From Vulcanisaeta sp. JCM 14467 (GTDB taxonomy: Archaea > Thermoproteota > Thermoprotei > Thermoproteales > Thermocladiaceae): a stretch of DNA of 64,000 nucleotides. Both the position numbers and the translations under genes were made by a program. The DNA is taken from contig NZ_BBDM01000011.1 in the NCBI RefSeq assembly GCF_001316245.1, positions 1-64,000 on the forward strand, in the 5' to 3' direction. Positions 30,642 to 41,059 of the stretch are shown here, in pieces. Numbering within the stretch: the stretch's first letter is position 1; the number at the start of each line of letters is the position of its first letter. The notes beneath the pieces were generated by a model. The model was not told the DNA's origin. It was given only the letters and a program-made list of their open reading frames with translations, and did not search any database.

Positions 30642-31406
30642 ATGGGGGCTAGGGATGCTATTGATGATTTAAGGGCTGTGATTACGTTCTTCACAATAAT
30701 ACCGATTGGTGGTTCTCACGATGTTTCGAGGGCCTTAAGAAATGCCTGGCTCGCCATATTAATAGTGCCAGTAATAACGGGGTTATTACCTGGTCTCCTT
30801 GGTTATTACCTGAGCCTGTACGTACGCAATAGTTTGGCAATAGCATCTATTACGTACTTACTATTACTTATCTTAACGGGGCTTAATCACATCGATGGTT
30901 TTGCTGATGTGGTTGACGCATTGATGGTTAGGGGCTCAGTTGAGGATAGGGTTAGGGTTCTGAAGGATCCACATAGGGGCTCTGCCTCTATAGCCATGGT
31001 CGTTTTATTAATAATATTGGCTGTTTCATCACTGCCTAATTTGATGAGGGTGTTGTGGCAGTCATTATTCATGGCCGAGATTGTGTCTAAATCGGTGTGC
31101 TGTCTCTCGGGTGTATTTGGTAAGGAGCCTGGCCATAGGGGGTTGGGTTGGCAATTAACTAGGTATAGTAAGGAGAGGGTTCACTTAGTTATTACTGCAT
31201 TGATCGTGGGCTTAGTAATGACTTACCTATTATTGAGATTTATTGGCGTAATCATTGCCTTAATATCCATGTCCCTTGGCGTGTTATTATTCATGGCTCT
31301 GCAGGGTAGCCTTGGGGGTGCTGTTGGTGATCTTTATGGTTTCATACTCGAGGTTTCGAGGGTTATAACGCTGGTGCTATTGTCAATAGTAATATCAACT
31401 ATTTAA
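30642..31406 (+). CDS. cobS: Adenosylcobinamide-GDP ribazoletransferase
   Basis: Intact 254-residue membrane enzyme that attaches alpha-ribazole to adenosylcobinamide-GDP in the last steps of cobalamin assembly. The motif GLNHIDGFADVVDAL and, after it, RVRVLKDPHRGSASIA are the CobS active-site signatures; about six hydrophobic helices surround them. No other cobalamin gene is visible nearby. The glucan phosphorylase starts 48 bp downstream in the same direction. Confidence 0.87.
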   Translation: MGARDAIDDLRAVITFFTIIPIGGSHDVSRALRNAWLAILIVPVITGLLPGLLGYYLSLYVRNSLAIASITYLLLLILTGLNHIDGFADVVDALMVRGSVEDRVRVLKDPHRGSASIAMVVLLIILAVSSLPNLMRVLWQSLFMAEIVSKSVCCLSGVFGKEPGHRGLGWQLTRYSKERVHLVITALIVGLVMTYLLLRFIGVIIALISMSLGVLLFMALQGSLGGAVGDLYGFILEVSRVITLVLLSIVISTI

Positions 31407-31453
31407 TGCTCCTCAGTATTGCTTTAATACACTGCCTTAATTGCATCATTTGT

Positions 31454-33003
31454 ATGAGCAGTGAGTCAAATGCGATAATAAGTATAACGCCGGACCTGGC
31501 ATTAGACATGGGGTATACATACGCTGGTGGGCTTGGGGTTCTCGAGGGCGATAAGTTCTATGGCGCGGCAGCGCTCGGGCTTAATTACTACGTGATAACG
31601 CTCCTCTACAGGAATGGTTATGTTGATTATGACTTTGACGAGAATGATAACCCAGTACCAAAGCCACAGCCGCAGCCCAAGTCCTTCCTGGAATCCCTGA
31701 GGCTTGCTGATACGTACGTGGTGAGGCTGAGGAATGAGAACGTGGAAGTCAATGCATGGGAGTATCGCCTAGGCACGGCGCACGCCATATTCCTAGAGCC
31801 CAGGGGGCCTGAGTGGGCGTTGAAGTTGACGGATAGGATATACATAGAGGGTAGTGTTGAGGAGAAGTTCTTGAAGTACATTTTCCTCGCCAGGGGTGCT
31901 GTGGAGTTTATCAGGAGGAACATTGGGCTTGAGAATGTTAGGTATATTGATCTTCAGGAGGCCTACGCGGCCATGGTACCGATAATACTCAGGATACCTG
32001 GTAGGTATAGCTCATAATACATACGCCAGGCCCCTGGGGACACCCATCATTCCCAAACAAGCTCTTTGATGAGGAAACGGGTTATAGGTTTATCGAGGAT
32101 CCAGTGGTCCTAACGAGCATTGGGGCTGCAATGGCTTGGGAGGTCATAATGGTCTCGTCAAAGCACTACGACATAATGAGGAAGGTGATACCTCAATTCA
32201 TTAATAAGGCAAGGTTCATAACCAACGGCATAGACCTAAATCGCTGGATGGACGTAGAAATAAAGGTGCTCTATGAGAAGGGCTCACTAACCAGGGAGAG
32301 TCTCGCTCTCATTAAGTCTCGATTAAAGAATGAGTTACAGGGCTTGATTAGGTCGTACAAACCCGTCGAGTTAAGTAATGATTCATTCGTTGTTGCGTGG
32401 GTCAGGAGGATGACACTATACAAGAGACCCCACTTCGTGGCCAGGTTGATCGAGGAGGGTGAGTTCAATGACGTGATCTTCGTCCTAGGCGGTAAGTCGC
32501 ACCCAATGGATAAGGATGGCTTAGTATACATGAGGAAGTTCAGGGAGTTGCACAGGAAGTATAGGAATGTCGTGTACGTGCATGATTACGACGTTAATAA
32601 GGCTAAGACAATACTCAAGGGTGTTGATGCGTTACTCTTCACGCCATTCCCAGGTTGGGAGGCGAGTGGTACAAGCTTCATGAAGGCCGCAGTAAATGGC
32701 GTGCCGAGTATTGCCTCGCGTGACGGCGCCGCAGTTGAGTTAATAACTGATGGCGTGAATGGTTGGTTGTTTGGTAGCGATGTTAGGGAGCTTATTGACT
32801 TCGCAAATGACCCAAGGGGTAAGGAGATTGATGAGAGGGAGTACGTGGAGTTCAGGGCGAAGTTTGCCCAGGTGTATGACCTGTATAACTCAGACAGGGA
32901 GCGCTTCTATTTAATTAGCCTAAGTGCAATACTTAGTTTTGCGCCTAGGGTTGATATTAGGAGGGTGCTTCGTGAGTACTACCCGGACCTCGTTAAGGGA
33001 TGA
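31454..33003 (+). CDS. Short archaeal alpha-glucan phosphorylase-like enzyme (frameshifted)
   Basis: About 516 residues. The N-terminus TPDLALDMGYTYAGGLGVL is equivalent to the glycogen phosphorylase SGGLGVLAGD region; LGGKSHPMDKDGLVYM and FPGWEASGTSFMKAAVNGV match the GGKAHP and EASGTSGMKAALNG motifs of the PLP-dependent phosphorylases. The middle (HTGPWGHPSFPNKLFDE in the correct frame) is broken near 32012 and 32062. It would release glucose 1-phosphate from alpha-1,4-glucan. ATG 31454 is chosen over an upstream in-frame start that overlaps cobS. Confidence 0.77.
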
Positions 33004-33041
33004 GGTTAAAGTTTTTAATTACCCGGTAACCTTGATCGTCA

Positions 33042-33248
33042 ATGCCAACCTGTAAACTCTGTGGGAGGTCATTTGATACGATGTCGGAGCTCTACGCGCA
33101 TTTACGTAGTGAGTGTACGAAGATTCCCAGATCAAGGAGGTGCCCAGTGTGTGGTAGTAAGTACAGGTCAATTAGGTTCATGAAGCTTCACCTAATTAAT
33201 GAGGCGTTTGTCGAGAGTAAACATATGGCTTATCTAGTTAGCATTTAG
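33042..33248 (+). CDS. Small two-zinc-finger protein
   Basis: 68 residues with two C2H2-like fingers: C4-x2-C7...H20...C25 (CKLCGRSFDTMSELYAHL) and C34-x2-C37...H50...H61 (CPVCGSKYRSIRFMKLHL). Archaeal single and double C2H2 proteins of this size bind nucleic acid or bridge proteins. It has a TTTTTAATTACC element just ahead of ATG 33042, so it is expressed on its own with a very short leader. Confidence 0.68.
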   Translation: MPTCKLCGRSFDTMSELYAHLRSECTKIPRSRRCPVCGSKYRSIRFMKLHLINEAFVESKHMAYLVSI

Positions 33249-33285
33249 GAGATAACGTTATTTAATTAAGCATGCTGTTTCTGCC

Positions 33286-33732
33286 GTGGAGGTAACCAGG
33301 ATTGTTAAGGTACAATCCAACTGCCAGGAATGCTTTGACCTTGTGATTAAGGCATTATCAATGCTTGACGGAATACTGCTCATGAAGTTCTTCAATAATG
33401 ACCTAGTCATAACCTACAACACGGACAACGTTACCTTCGGCGAAATAGCCCAATCAATACTATCACTGGGTGTTGGCTTAACGCTTAGGAAGGTGATAAT
33501 GAATGTGTATATTCGGGGTAACGTAAATTTAGACGAATTAGAACTAGTGTTAAGCAGGGCTGTTGATGGCGTCGTTAGCGTACTCTATGACCAGGCAACA
33601 TTCAGGTTATCAATAATAATGCACCCCGATACGGACGTAAACGCCATCATTAATAATCTAACGAGTATTGGCATGGTCATTAATGAGGTAACTGCTGATG
33701 AGATAACCCAGGTACTTATGGCCCGTACCTGA
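33286..33732 (+). CDS. Double heavy-metal-associated-like (ferredoxin-fold) protein
   Basis: 148 residues from GTG 33286. Two beta-alpha-beta-beta-alpha-beta repeats are discernible: residues 1-70 (VKVQSNCQECFDLVIKALS) and 71-148 (KVIMNVYIRGNVNLDELEL, then ATFRLSIIMHPD). The first carries a C-x2-C placed like the metal site of HMA domains; the second has lost it. It may be a metal or signal-binding protein. It ends 1 bp from the convergent DUF763 stop. No firm family assignment. Confidence 0.48.
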   Translation: MEVTRIVKVQSNCQECFDLVIKALSMLDGILLMKFFNNDLVITYNTDNVTFGEIAQSILSLGVGLTLRKVIMNVYIRGNVNLDELELVLSRAVDGVVSVLYDQATFRLSIIMHPDTDVNAIINNLTSIGMVINEVTADEITQVLMART

Positions 33733-33733
33733 G

Positions 33734-34944
33734 TTATGGCGGTGTTGGCCTGACTAAATCGGTGGGTAGGTTCAATTGCTTAGCCACCTTGGCAAGGTGC
33801 TTTAGGTACACGGTTAATCCTCTATCCCTCTTGGCGGCATCAATTACTGCCTGCACTATGTCAATAACCGCATCATAAACCTCCCTATTGACCGGGTATG
33901 GAGAGCCATCCTTACCACCGAGTGCAAATGCGTACTTCCTCGGGTCAATGTTGGCTGGGTCCTCCCAATCAACAGGGTTCCTATACACAAGCTCCGCTAT
34001 TAATGCCAGTGCCAGCATTGTACTGGGCCCGAGACCCCTGACGAGGAGTAATTCCCTAAAGTCATTGACATACCTAGCCCTCTTAATGGCATCCTCATTT
34101 ATCGATGCGGTGTACGGCCTAAAGGCACCACTCATGTATGGGTTGTAGTACTTAGGTGGTTCCCTGCTAGGTACGTTAATATTGATGAGTCGCCCCTCAT
34201 CATGGCCCTAACCAACGCCCAATCCCTCAACACCTTATTAACGTCCTGATGGACCAAGTCGAGTATCATCCCCCTAGCATCGCCACTTACCCTACTAACC
34301 ATGTTGAGTGCGTAATTACCCTTAACACCAACGATGCCTGTGTGAGGTTCGTTTAATAGGTCATTCCCCATCCAAATGTGGTACCTCCTGGCATACCTAG
34401 TCTTCTCATTCATGCCCTGTTGAATTATTGTCCACGTACCGTCAGAGCCAATCATCATTGCGTGGTGATAAAGCTTATAGCCATCCTGGAGCGCCGTATT
34501 ATCTATCTTCGCAGAAAGCCTAGACATGAGTTTAAGCCCATCAACATCGATATCCCAAACCCTACCCAACTCCTCAATCTCTACAGGCGTATTAATCGCG
34601 TAAACCCCCTTACCACCAACGACCCTAATACCCACATCCCTCTTCGAAAGCGCCTCCTTTAGTGCTGCAGTCGTTATTGTGGTGCTACCCGAGGAGTCCC
34701 AATCCATGCCGATTATGTTATTGAAGGCTTGGAAGAATATTGGGTTCGAGAATAGCCTTATGGTTTCCCTAATGCCGTGCTCATCAACCATAAGCTCGAC
34801 GATAAGCCCGCTAAGCTTAACCATCCTACTGTAGAGCCACGGCGGCACATGTCCGGTGTGTAGCGGTAAGTCCGCAAAACCTGAAATGCTCACATTCTCT
34901 GTTTCAATGAATCTAATATATAGTTCTTTCGTTTTAGTGGGCAA
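33734..34944 (-). CDS. DUF763 family protein (frameshifted)
   Basis: About 403 residues. The opening ISGFADLPLHTGHVPPWLY is the DUF763 signature (usually G-x-A-D-L-P-L-H-x-G). The first frame runs to 34132; the second gives SREPPKYYNPYMSGAFRP and a helical segment FRELLLVRGLGPSTMLALALI that reads like a helix-hairpin-helix, ending at 33734. One indel near 34165. DUF763 proteins have been linked by motif to DNA- or RNA-related roles, but function is unproven. Confidence 0.78.
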
Positions 34945-35067
34945 GTTAATTTCGAGATGGACCTAAGAGACCCTGGAGGTTCTAGCTTAATGGAGGTATT
35001 ATTCTTCACGATGGTTTAGTAAAACAATAAGGTTATGCTTTTATGTGTTCTCAATCATTAATGGTTA

Positions 35068-36281
35068 ATGGACTTCGACCTGTCTAGGGAGGAGGCTCTG
35101 TTTAGGGATTCGGTTAGGGAGTTTGGTGAGCGGTACATAAAACCGCATTGGGTAGACCTTGATGAGGCAGGTACTCGCTCCTAGACCTAATACCCAGGCT
35201 CGCAGAGCAGGGCTTGGTAGGCCTAACCCTGAGCTCAAGGTATGGCGGTTCGGAGGCCTCCTTCCTAATGGCGGCCATAGCCGCTGAGGAGTTGGCCTAC
35301 GCAGACCCAAGCCTCGCCGTCCCAGTCTACTTCCTGCTTGAGACAGCCTGGCCATTCATAGTGCAGAGGTATGCCAAGGACAGTGTTAAGGAGGAGGTCC
35401 TGCCGAGACTAACCAAGGGTGAAGCTTGGATTGGCATTGCGTCGACGGAGCCCCAGGGCGGTAGTGACGTGGCTGGCGAGAGGACTGAGGCCAGGTTCGT
35501 TGATGGTAGGTGGTTGTTGACTGGCGAGAAGAACATGGTGACTGGCGTCTCGTTAGCGCTTAGGCTACCCTATGGTGGCGGCTTTGTGACAATAACCAGG
35601 ACTGGGCCTTTGGAGGCCAAGCACAGGGCAATAACGACGATGCTATTCATGGTTAAAAGGAATGGCGTGGTTAACACGGGCTTCGAGACCAGGGACTACG
35701 AGGAGTGGGGTAGGAGGGGGATACCGACTGGTTACCTAAGGCTTAATGGTGCGCCCGTGGATCCTGACTTCGTGCTTGGTGAGGTTAATAATGGGTTTAA
35801 GATAGCCATGGAGGGCTTTGACGTGGCTAGGACGCTGATCGGTGCGGCAGCCCTTGGGACTGCACGCTGGATGCTTGAGCAGGGTAAGGATTGGATTAAG
35901 TCCAGGAATGTGTTCGGTAGGCCAATAGCCTCTTACCAAGCGTTAGCTTCAGGTACGCCGAACTGGCCACTAGGCTTGAGACTGCCAGGCTCATGGTATA
36001 TAGAGCCGCATGGCTAGCGGATAAGTTCTATAGGGGTGATTCGGCTGTTTCGATACTGGATGTGGCCAATGCAGGTGCCATGCTAAGATGCTCGCGGTGG
36101 AGCTTGCCATAGACGTTGGGCTGGAGGTCATGAAGTGGTTCGGCGGCGTTAGTTACTTTAAGGAGACGCCAATAGCGAGGGCGTTCCTAGGGGCCTGAGC
36201 TACTACGTGGGCGCAGAGGGAACGCAGAACATAATGAGGTTGATAGTGGCGAGGGGATTAATAGGTAGGGAGGTGGAGTAA
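35068..36281 (+). CDS. Acyl-CoA dehydrogenase (frameshifted several times)
   Basis: About 405 residues, FAD-dependent. DFDLSREEALFRDSVREFGE is the N-terminal helix; GIASTEPQGGSDVAGE matches the flavin-binding (T/S)EPxxGSD motif; GFDVARTLIGAAALGTARWML and QDWIKSRNVFGRPI-like KDWIKSRNVFGRPIASYQ match the C-terminal domain; the end is EGTQNIMRLIVARGLIG. Breaks lie near 35180, 35950, 36085 and 36195. The number of breaks is high, so true decay is possible. No other beta-oxidation gene is adjacent. Confidence 0.8.
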
Positions 36282-36307
36282 CCGTGGTCATTGCCTACCT
36301 CTCAAAT

Positions 36308-36772
36308 TCATGCTGTTAATAGGGATAGTGCATACATAATCCTCGTGTCGATGAAGGCCTCAATCAACGCCGCAACCACAATGATCAATGCCGTGATCAC
36401 CACGTACCTAACGGTGGTAGTTCCAGCGGCCATGTTAACTACCCTACTCATTACATACAATTCCAGGGTGCCATGGGGAATCATCGAGATGAAACCAGCG
36501 ACTCCATAGGACGCTGCCAGTAACCCGGCCAGGACGCCATATATGTATATGAAGACGATTGCGTAGCCCTTGGAGTATTGGCTTATTAGGTAAAGTGCCG
36601 TGAAGGCCGCGGAGTTAGTCGCCAAAACCCAAAGGAAGAGCCTAACCTCAAACCTCAAATCAAGCAATACTGCGGATACCCTAGCGACGTCAAAGACCCT
36701 GAAGGCAAAGGCGCCAATTAACATACCCGTCACTACGCCCAATACGAAGGAAGCAACTATGTTCCTAAACAT
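36308..36772 (-). CDS. SpoIIM/DUF95-type membrane protein
   Basis: 154 residues with about five hydrophobic helices. The segment GFISMIPHGTLELYVM is the family hallmark (PHG-x-x-E between helices). SpoIIM/DUF95 proteins occur in sporulation and, in some bacteria, in circular-bacteriocin operons where they help export or immunity. ATG 36772 overlaps the stop of the upstream metalloprotease gene by 8 bp, so they are coupled. Third gene of a three-gene membrane cluster (with 36765-38159 and 38169-38492). Confidence 0.66.
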   Translation of the reverse strand: MFRNIVASFVLGVVTGMLIGAFAFRVFDVARVSAVLLDLRFEVRLFLWVLATNSAAFTALYLISQYSKGYAIVFIYIYGVLAGLLAASYGVAGFISMIPHGTLELYVMSRVVNMAAGTTTVRYVVITALIIVVAALIEAFIDTRIMYALSLLTA

Positions 36773-38159
36773 GATAAAACACCAGTAACGTCCCGAGGAC
36801 GACGATAGACACTATTACCAAGGTTATGTAAGTAGCCACGGAAAGCAGCAGGGATTGCTTCAAGGACCTTAAGAATGGCATTAGGAATAGGGTGAGGGAT
36901 ATAAAGGCTACTGGCGTTGGTACAGCCATGACTAATAGTAAATACTTAGTGCCGAGGAATAGCATGAGCAGCCCAAGGGCTATTGAGTAAGCCATGACGT
37001 AGAAAGCGATAGACCAAGCAGTCATTGAGTAAACACCATCATCACTAACCGGCCTAATAAGGACCTTAACAATGGGCTTACCAACAACGGCGAAGAGCAT
37101 TAAGGTACCAAATGAAGAAACAAAAGTAAGGAAATAAACAACCGTGGCCGAATAAACAGGGTCTGACGAGTAGGGGAGTAGGGAGATGAACCTAGGGCCA
37201 AGGACCTGAACCGCCAGTGATAGAGAAACCGCACTCGATATTGCCGAGGCAGGTAATGCCAGAGCCACGGCGGCAGTAGGGAGAATGGGTTACGGGAAGC
37301 GACAAACCTCCTGAAGTCAGGGTGAACACCGCTTATTAACGAGAGACCTAGGTAAGCAAGTGGGTAAGCCAGGGTAAGCAGCGCCATGGCGAGCTTACCA
37401 TGACGAGCCCTCACACGCTGCATTAATTCCTTAAATCTCTCAGAAAACCTGCTCACGTCCATGACAGCCTTTCTTCTCAGCAATACTGATGGGGCGCGAC
37501 CAACACTGTAGTAGGCGGCAAGGTCTGCAAGTGTTTCTCTAAGCATGGGTGTTATAATGCCTATAGAAAAGAATGCGACAAAACTGGCATAAAGTAAAAA
37601 CATAATTACGTATTTATTTATCACATTAATGACGTGATGATAGAAATTTAATAGCGCAACCGCATAATTGAAGGGTGCCATAAAAGCCGCACCGGCAATC
37701 GCAATAATTAACACATCGATGAATGACCATTTAATATGATGTTCTTCATGGGCTAAGACAGCCTTATAATCCGTAGGATCATTAAATATATCTTCCGATA
37801 CAAATATTACTCTAGGTATCCTAAGCACCGCACCGATGATTGCCTGCCCTAAATTTGAAGTACCGTTCACGACATATACGGCATCCTTACAGGGGCCTGG
37901 TAAGATGCGGCATATTCTTAAACGATAAAGATCGTAGGCTACTTCTATGATCAAGAAAAATAGCGCATTAACGACATAGGTTACAAGTAGTATATGGATT
38001 AATCCCTATTTTAGTGAGGATTAATGAGACAATGTAAATCCATGCCATCCAACTTATAATCCCAATAATGCCTATACCCATAAACCTAGATGTAATATTA
38101 CTAAGATTAACCCTATTATAGACATATAAATCAATTTTAAATACCCTATACATAGTCAT
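36765..38159 (-). CDS. M48-like membrane zinc metalloprotease (frameshifted)
   Basis: About 464 residues when its three frames are joined. The N-terminal part (TMYRVFKIDLYVYN, then a hydrophobic helix) is 38159-37968; the middle frame from 37954 holds AVLAHEEHHIKWS, the HExxH zinc motif, and later MLRETLADLAAYYS with the third zinc-ligand Glu; the last frame (to 36765) holds four more membrane helices. Breaks fall near 37995 and 37275. The layout resembles HtpX/Ste24-type M48 proteases in the membrane. It lies between the small hydrophobic protein and SpoIIM, all in one direction, so it may process that protein. Confidence 0.76.
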
Positions 38160-38168
38160 AATTAGATA

Positions 38169-38492
38169 TTACGCAAGTGCTATACCAAGGCCAACCCCGG
38201 TCGCGGCAACTAACCCAAGAGCCACTATCGCTGCTGTATCTAATAGATTCATTTCTGCTAAAACGGCTATTGTAACAGCTAAATCCCCACTATAGCTAAA
38301 GAATTGGTAACTTGCAAATGCAGCGGCTGCACCACCAAATGCTAAAGCCCCATTACCTGTATTAACAGCTTGCGACATTAGCCATATTGCCATTATATGC
38401 GGCACTGGCGTCGTTGCCAGTGCTATTAACGTTAATGCTGCGATAGCTCTTATTGCGTCCTTCCTGAGCCCTGGAATGCTGCTTCTCATCAT
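38169..38492 (-). CDS. Small Ala/Gly-rich hydrophobic peptide, candidate processed peptide
   Basis: 107 residues. A short basic N-terminus (RSSIPGLRKDAIR) is followed by a hydrophobic helix (AIAALTLIALATTPVP), a NTGNGALAFGGAAAAFAS stretch, and two more hydrophobic segments ending VALGLVAATGVGLGIALA with no terminal charge. The stop is 10 bp from the start of the metalloprotease gene. Size, Ala/Gly content and an uncharged C-terminus recall circular or membrane-active peptides, but no known precursor is recognised. It could equally be a small membrane-protein subunit. Confidence 0.58.
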   Translation of the reverse strand: MMRSSIPGLRKDAIRAIAALTLIALATTPVPHIMAIWLMSQAVNTGNGALAFGGAAAAFASYQFFSYSGDLAVTIAVLAEMNLLDTAAIVALGLVAATGVGLGIALA

Positions 38493-38672
38493 TGTAAGGT
38501 TATTTTAACTAATATATATATTGCGCTATTATGGGAGGATGTTGTTTACATTATCTAGTACTGTTTTTGTAAATTATTGATCATTGTAGATATACATGCT
38601 AAGCCCGTAATACTTATCCTGTATTGGCAGTGAGAATAATTTTTAAGGCCACTGCATAATCCTTGAATTAAT

Positions 38673-39085
38673 ATGAGTCAACAACCAGGGACACAGGTGC
38701 AACACCGCATACTGCCTACATCCTCTCGTTAATAGGGAGTATACTGATGCTAATAAGTGCGATATTCGTCCTGGCCTTTGCGGCGGTGGTGGCGTCCATG
38801 CCACACCTCTTCATACATAGGTTTAGTTATTACCCAATGACGTTCATGCCTATCTTCGTGCCAGCCTTCCTCATCGTTATAGGCGTTGTTGGTCTTATAA
38901 TTAGTGTGCTCGCCCTATACTTCTCCCTTAGGCTTCGTGGACTTAGTGATGTGGGTGCTGTGCATAGTACGGGTGTCATACTCCTCATACTTGCCATAAT
39001 AGGGCTCTTCGTAGCAAATGGCTTCTTCATAGGCTTCATACTGCTCCTTATTGGCTCGATACTTGCCCTTACGTGGAAGCCATAA
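38673..39085 (+). CDS. Small four-helix membrane protein (frameshifted at N-terminus)
   Basis: About 137 residues. The first frame from ATG 38673 gives SQQPGTQVQ; the next gives TAYILSLIGSILMLISAIF and continues to 39085. Four hydrophobic helices: residues about 13-40, 62-87, 97-112 and 115-130. The layout matches generic archaeal DUF4064-like membrane proteins; function unknown. The break is near 38703. A TTTTTAAG promoter element is about 30 bp ahead of ATG 38673. Confidence 0.55.
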
Positions 39086-39112
39086 ATAGGCTTGGCTTAT
39101 TCCTAGGTTAAA

Positions 39113-39355
39113 ATGGTTGACAGGGCTGTCCTCCGTTACATTAGGGAGTTGTTGGATCCCTACTCGATTTATTACTCGGATGGCGTGCTTAATAGTGAGG
39201 GTATGACGTTGCTGAGGATTATAGCCAGGGAGGTCCTTAAGGAGTACCCAAGCCTAAGGCCTAGGTTCGCCAAGGCTAGGCGTAGGAGGGATTATGAGTA
39301 TGTCTCGAGTCTCCTCAACGACGTAATTTCCTACCTTTCACAGCAGTCTCAATGA
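39113..39355 (+). CDS. Small helical hypothetical protein
   Basis: 80 residues, charged and helical (RAVLRYIRELLDPYSIYYSD, RFAKARRRRDYEYVSSLL), no transmembrane segment. The basic RRRR patch suggests nucleic-acid contact. No family recognised. It follows the small membrane gene by 27 bp and overlaps a possible antisense small ORF (39315-39467) by 41 bp. Confidence 0.55.
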   Translation: MVDRAVLRYIRELLDPYSIYYSDGVLNSEGMTLLRIIAREVLKEYPSLRPRFAKARRRRDYEYVSSLLNDVISYLSQQSQ

Positions 39356-39467
39356 ACTTCAGTGACTTTTTATAGATCCTACTCACTTGGAAGTTGTTGC
39401 CCTTAATAATTATTAGGGTGATTAGTATCATCAGCAGCACCGTGGATGCTGCGCGTCTATAAAGCAT
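39315..39467 (-). CDS. Possible 50-residue single-helix membrane peptide
   Basis: A frame too short for routine calling. From ATG 39467 it encodes a basic N-terminus (LYRRAAS), one hydrophobic helix (TVLLMILITLIIIKG) and a basic tail ending KGRKLRR, stop TGA 39315-39317. A near-perfect Shine-Dalgarno GAGGAGG lies 6-7 nt before the start. Its 3' part is antisense to the end of the gene at 39113. Small membrane peptides are common in archaea but unproven here. Confidence 0.35.
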   Translation of the reverse strand: MLYRRAASTVLLMILITLIIIKGNNFQVSRIYKKSLKFIETAVKGRKLRR

Positions 39468-39548
39468 TGTAATCCTCCTCATTAGGCTATTCACATTGTC
39501 CTCTATTAATTACGCTATACTTATATTTATCTCTGCATTAATTGGAAC

Positions 39549-41059
39549 GTGCATGAACAAACAACGGCGATTAGCATTGCTAGGAAGTGCTCGTCATACA
39601 TAGACCTGATAGGTGGATCTATGGCTGAGTATGACTTCATAGAATGGCTCCTAAATCAAGTGGACAATCCATTATTCTCCTATGAATTACAGCCAGTGAG
39701 CGTCCTAGTTTGGAGGGATAGATTCTCACGAATTATACATGGTAATAATGAGTTTAGGGCTTTGAGCATGCCATTAACCCTAGGCGGCTCCGGTAGGGGT
39801 AAACTCACGATGGACATCAACGACTCAGAGGGTAAGATATTACTCACGGACTTCCCAGAGGACATGGATGACGCCAAATACATATACATAAAGGCTATGG
39901 AGAAGGGCGCCTTAGCATCATCTTCAGGGATAGGCACCCCGGTGTTGTTAGGAGGATTGTGGTCACGGCAACGCCTGACTATTCCTGGGATAGGGCACCG
40001 CCGCCCGTCATGCCTGCGCTCACCGTGTCAAAGGAGGTCGGCGATGAGTTAAGTAAGCACGTTGGTGAGGAGGTGGAATTCGTGAGTGATGTAGAGACGA
40101 GACTAAGCACTGGCTATAACCTAATCATTAACCTTGAGGGTGATAAGGAGGAGACAGTGGTCCTAGCCGTGCATCACGATCATTGGTTAACTGGGTACGC
40201 AGATAATTGCCTAGGCGTTGGTTTAGGCGCATCCATGCTGCTTAATGTGATTAAGGAGAGGGCATCCATGAAGAGGGGTTTATCCTTCATATCATTCACC
40301 GCTGAGGAGGTCGGAAACCCTGGGTTTGCAAGCCTATACTGGGCCTATGGGTCTACCAGGTATGTGGAGTATCTAGAGAGGAGGAACCTGCTCAATAATA
40401 TTTATGCCGTGCTTAACCTAGACGTCGTTGGTAGGCAATACGTAGTACACACCAGTGAGGACCTATCAATGCAGCTCAGCCAATTGGTTAGTACGCAGTG
40501 GGAGTTACCCAAGCCCTACTTCGACTCACTCAACTTTGAAATGAATGGCATACCATCAATGACTCTCTCAAGCCTTGACTATTACTGGGATGTATATCAC
40601 ACGGATAAGGACGTTGAGGATAGGGCGAGTCAGCAGGACATTGACTCGGCATTCAAGGTCGCGAGTCAATTACTCAATTATCTATTAACTAGTGATTTAA
40701 CGCCGTCACCCTACATATCCGTGCTAAACAGGGACATAATAAGCGTGGGGCTTGGCATAGAGCTCAGGGAGGACTGGGAAACCTATAGGCTTGTTAAGTA
40801 CTTACTGTCTAAGTATTTAATTGAATATAGGCGTGATGGGTCGGTTAAGACCATATACACAAACTCAATACTATCCTACGTCAGGAGGTTCATAAACATT
40901 AACGACATAAGCCAGGTACCGCTTAGGGTTGAGGAGATGGGGAGTGGCAAGGTGATAATGGACACAAGCACCATCAGAGACGTGAGGCAATTAAGCCAGT
41001 ACATATCGCAGGTAATAGAGTCGCTGGCTGAGGACATGAACATAAACCTAGTCACTTAG
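39549..41059 (+). CDS. M28-family zinc aminopeptidase (frameshifted)
   Basis: About 503 residues from GTG 39549. The zinc-binding motif VHHDHWLTGYADNCLGVG and SFTAEEVGNPG match M28 peptidases (H-x-D, D-N, E-E). The N-terminal 135 residues are in a different frame, broken near 39950. A second metal-linked segment is in YAVLNLDVVGRQY and a late YHTDKDVE. It lacks a signal peptide, so it probably trims peptides in the cytoplasm. It overlaps the convergent coaD gene by 12 bp. Confidence 0.8.

Noticed and set aside
38169-38492. Known sulfolobicin or AS-48-type bacteriocin
   Set aside because: No segment similarity that I can recognise; only size, composition and context match, so it is reported as a hypothesis.
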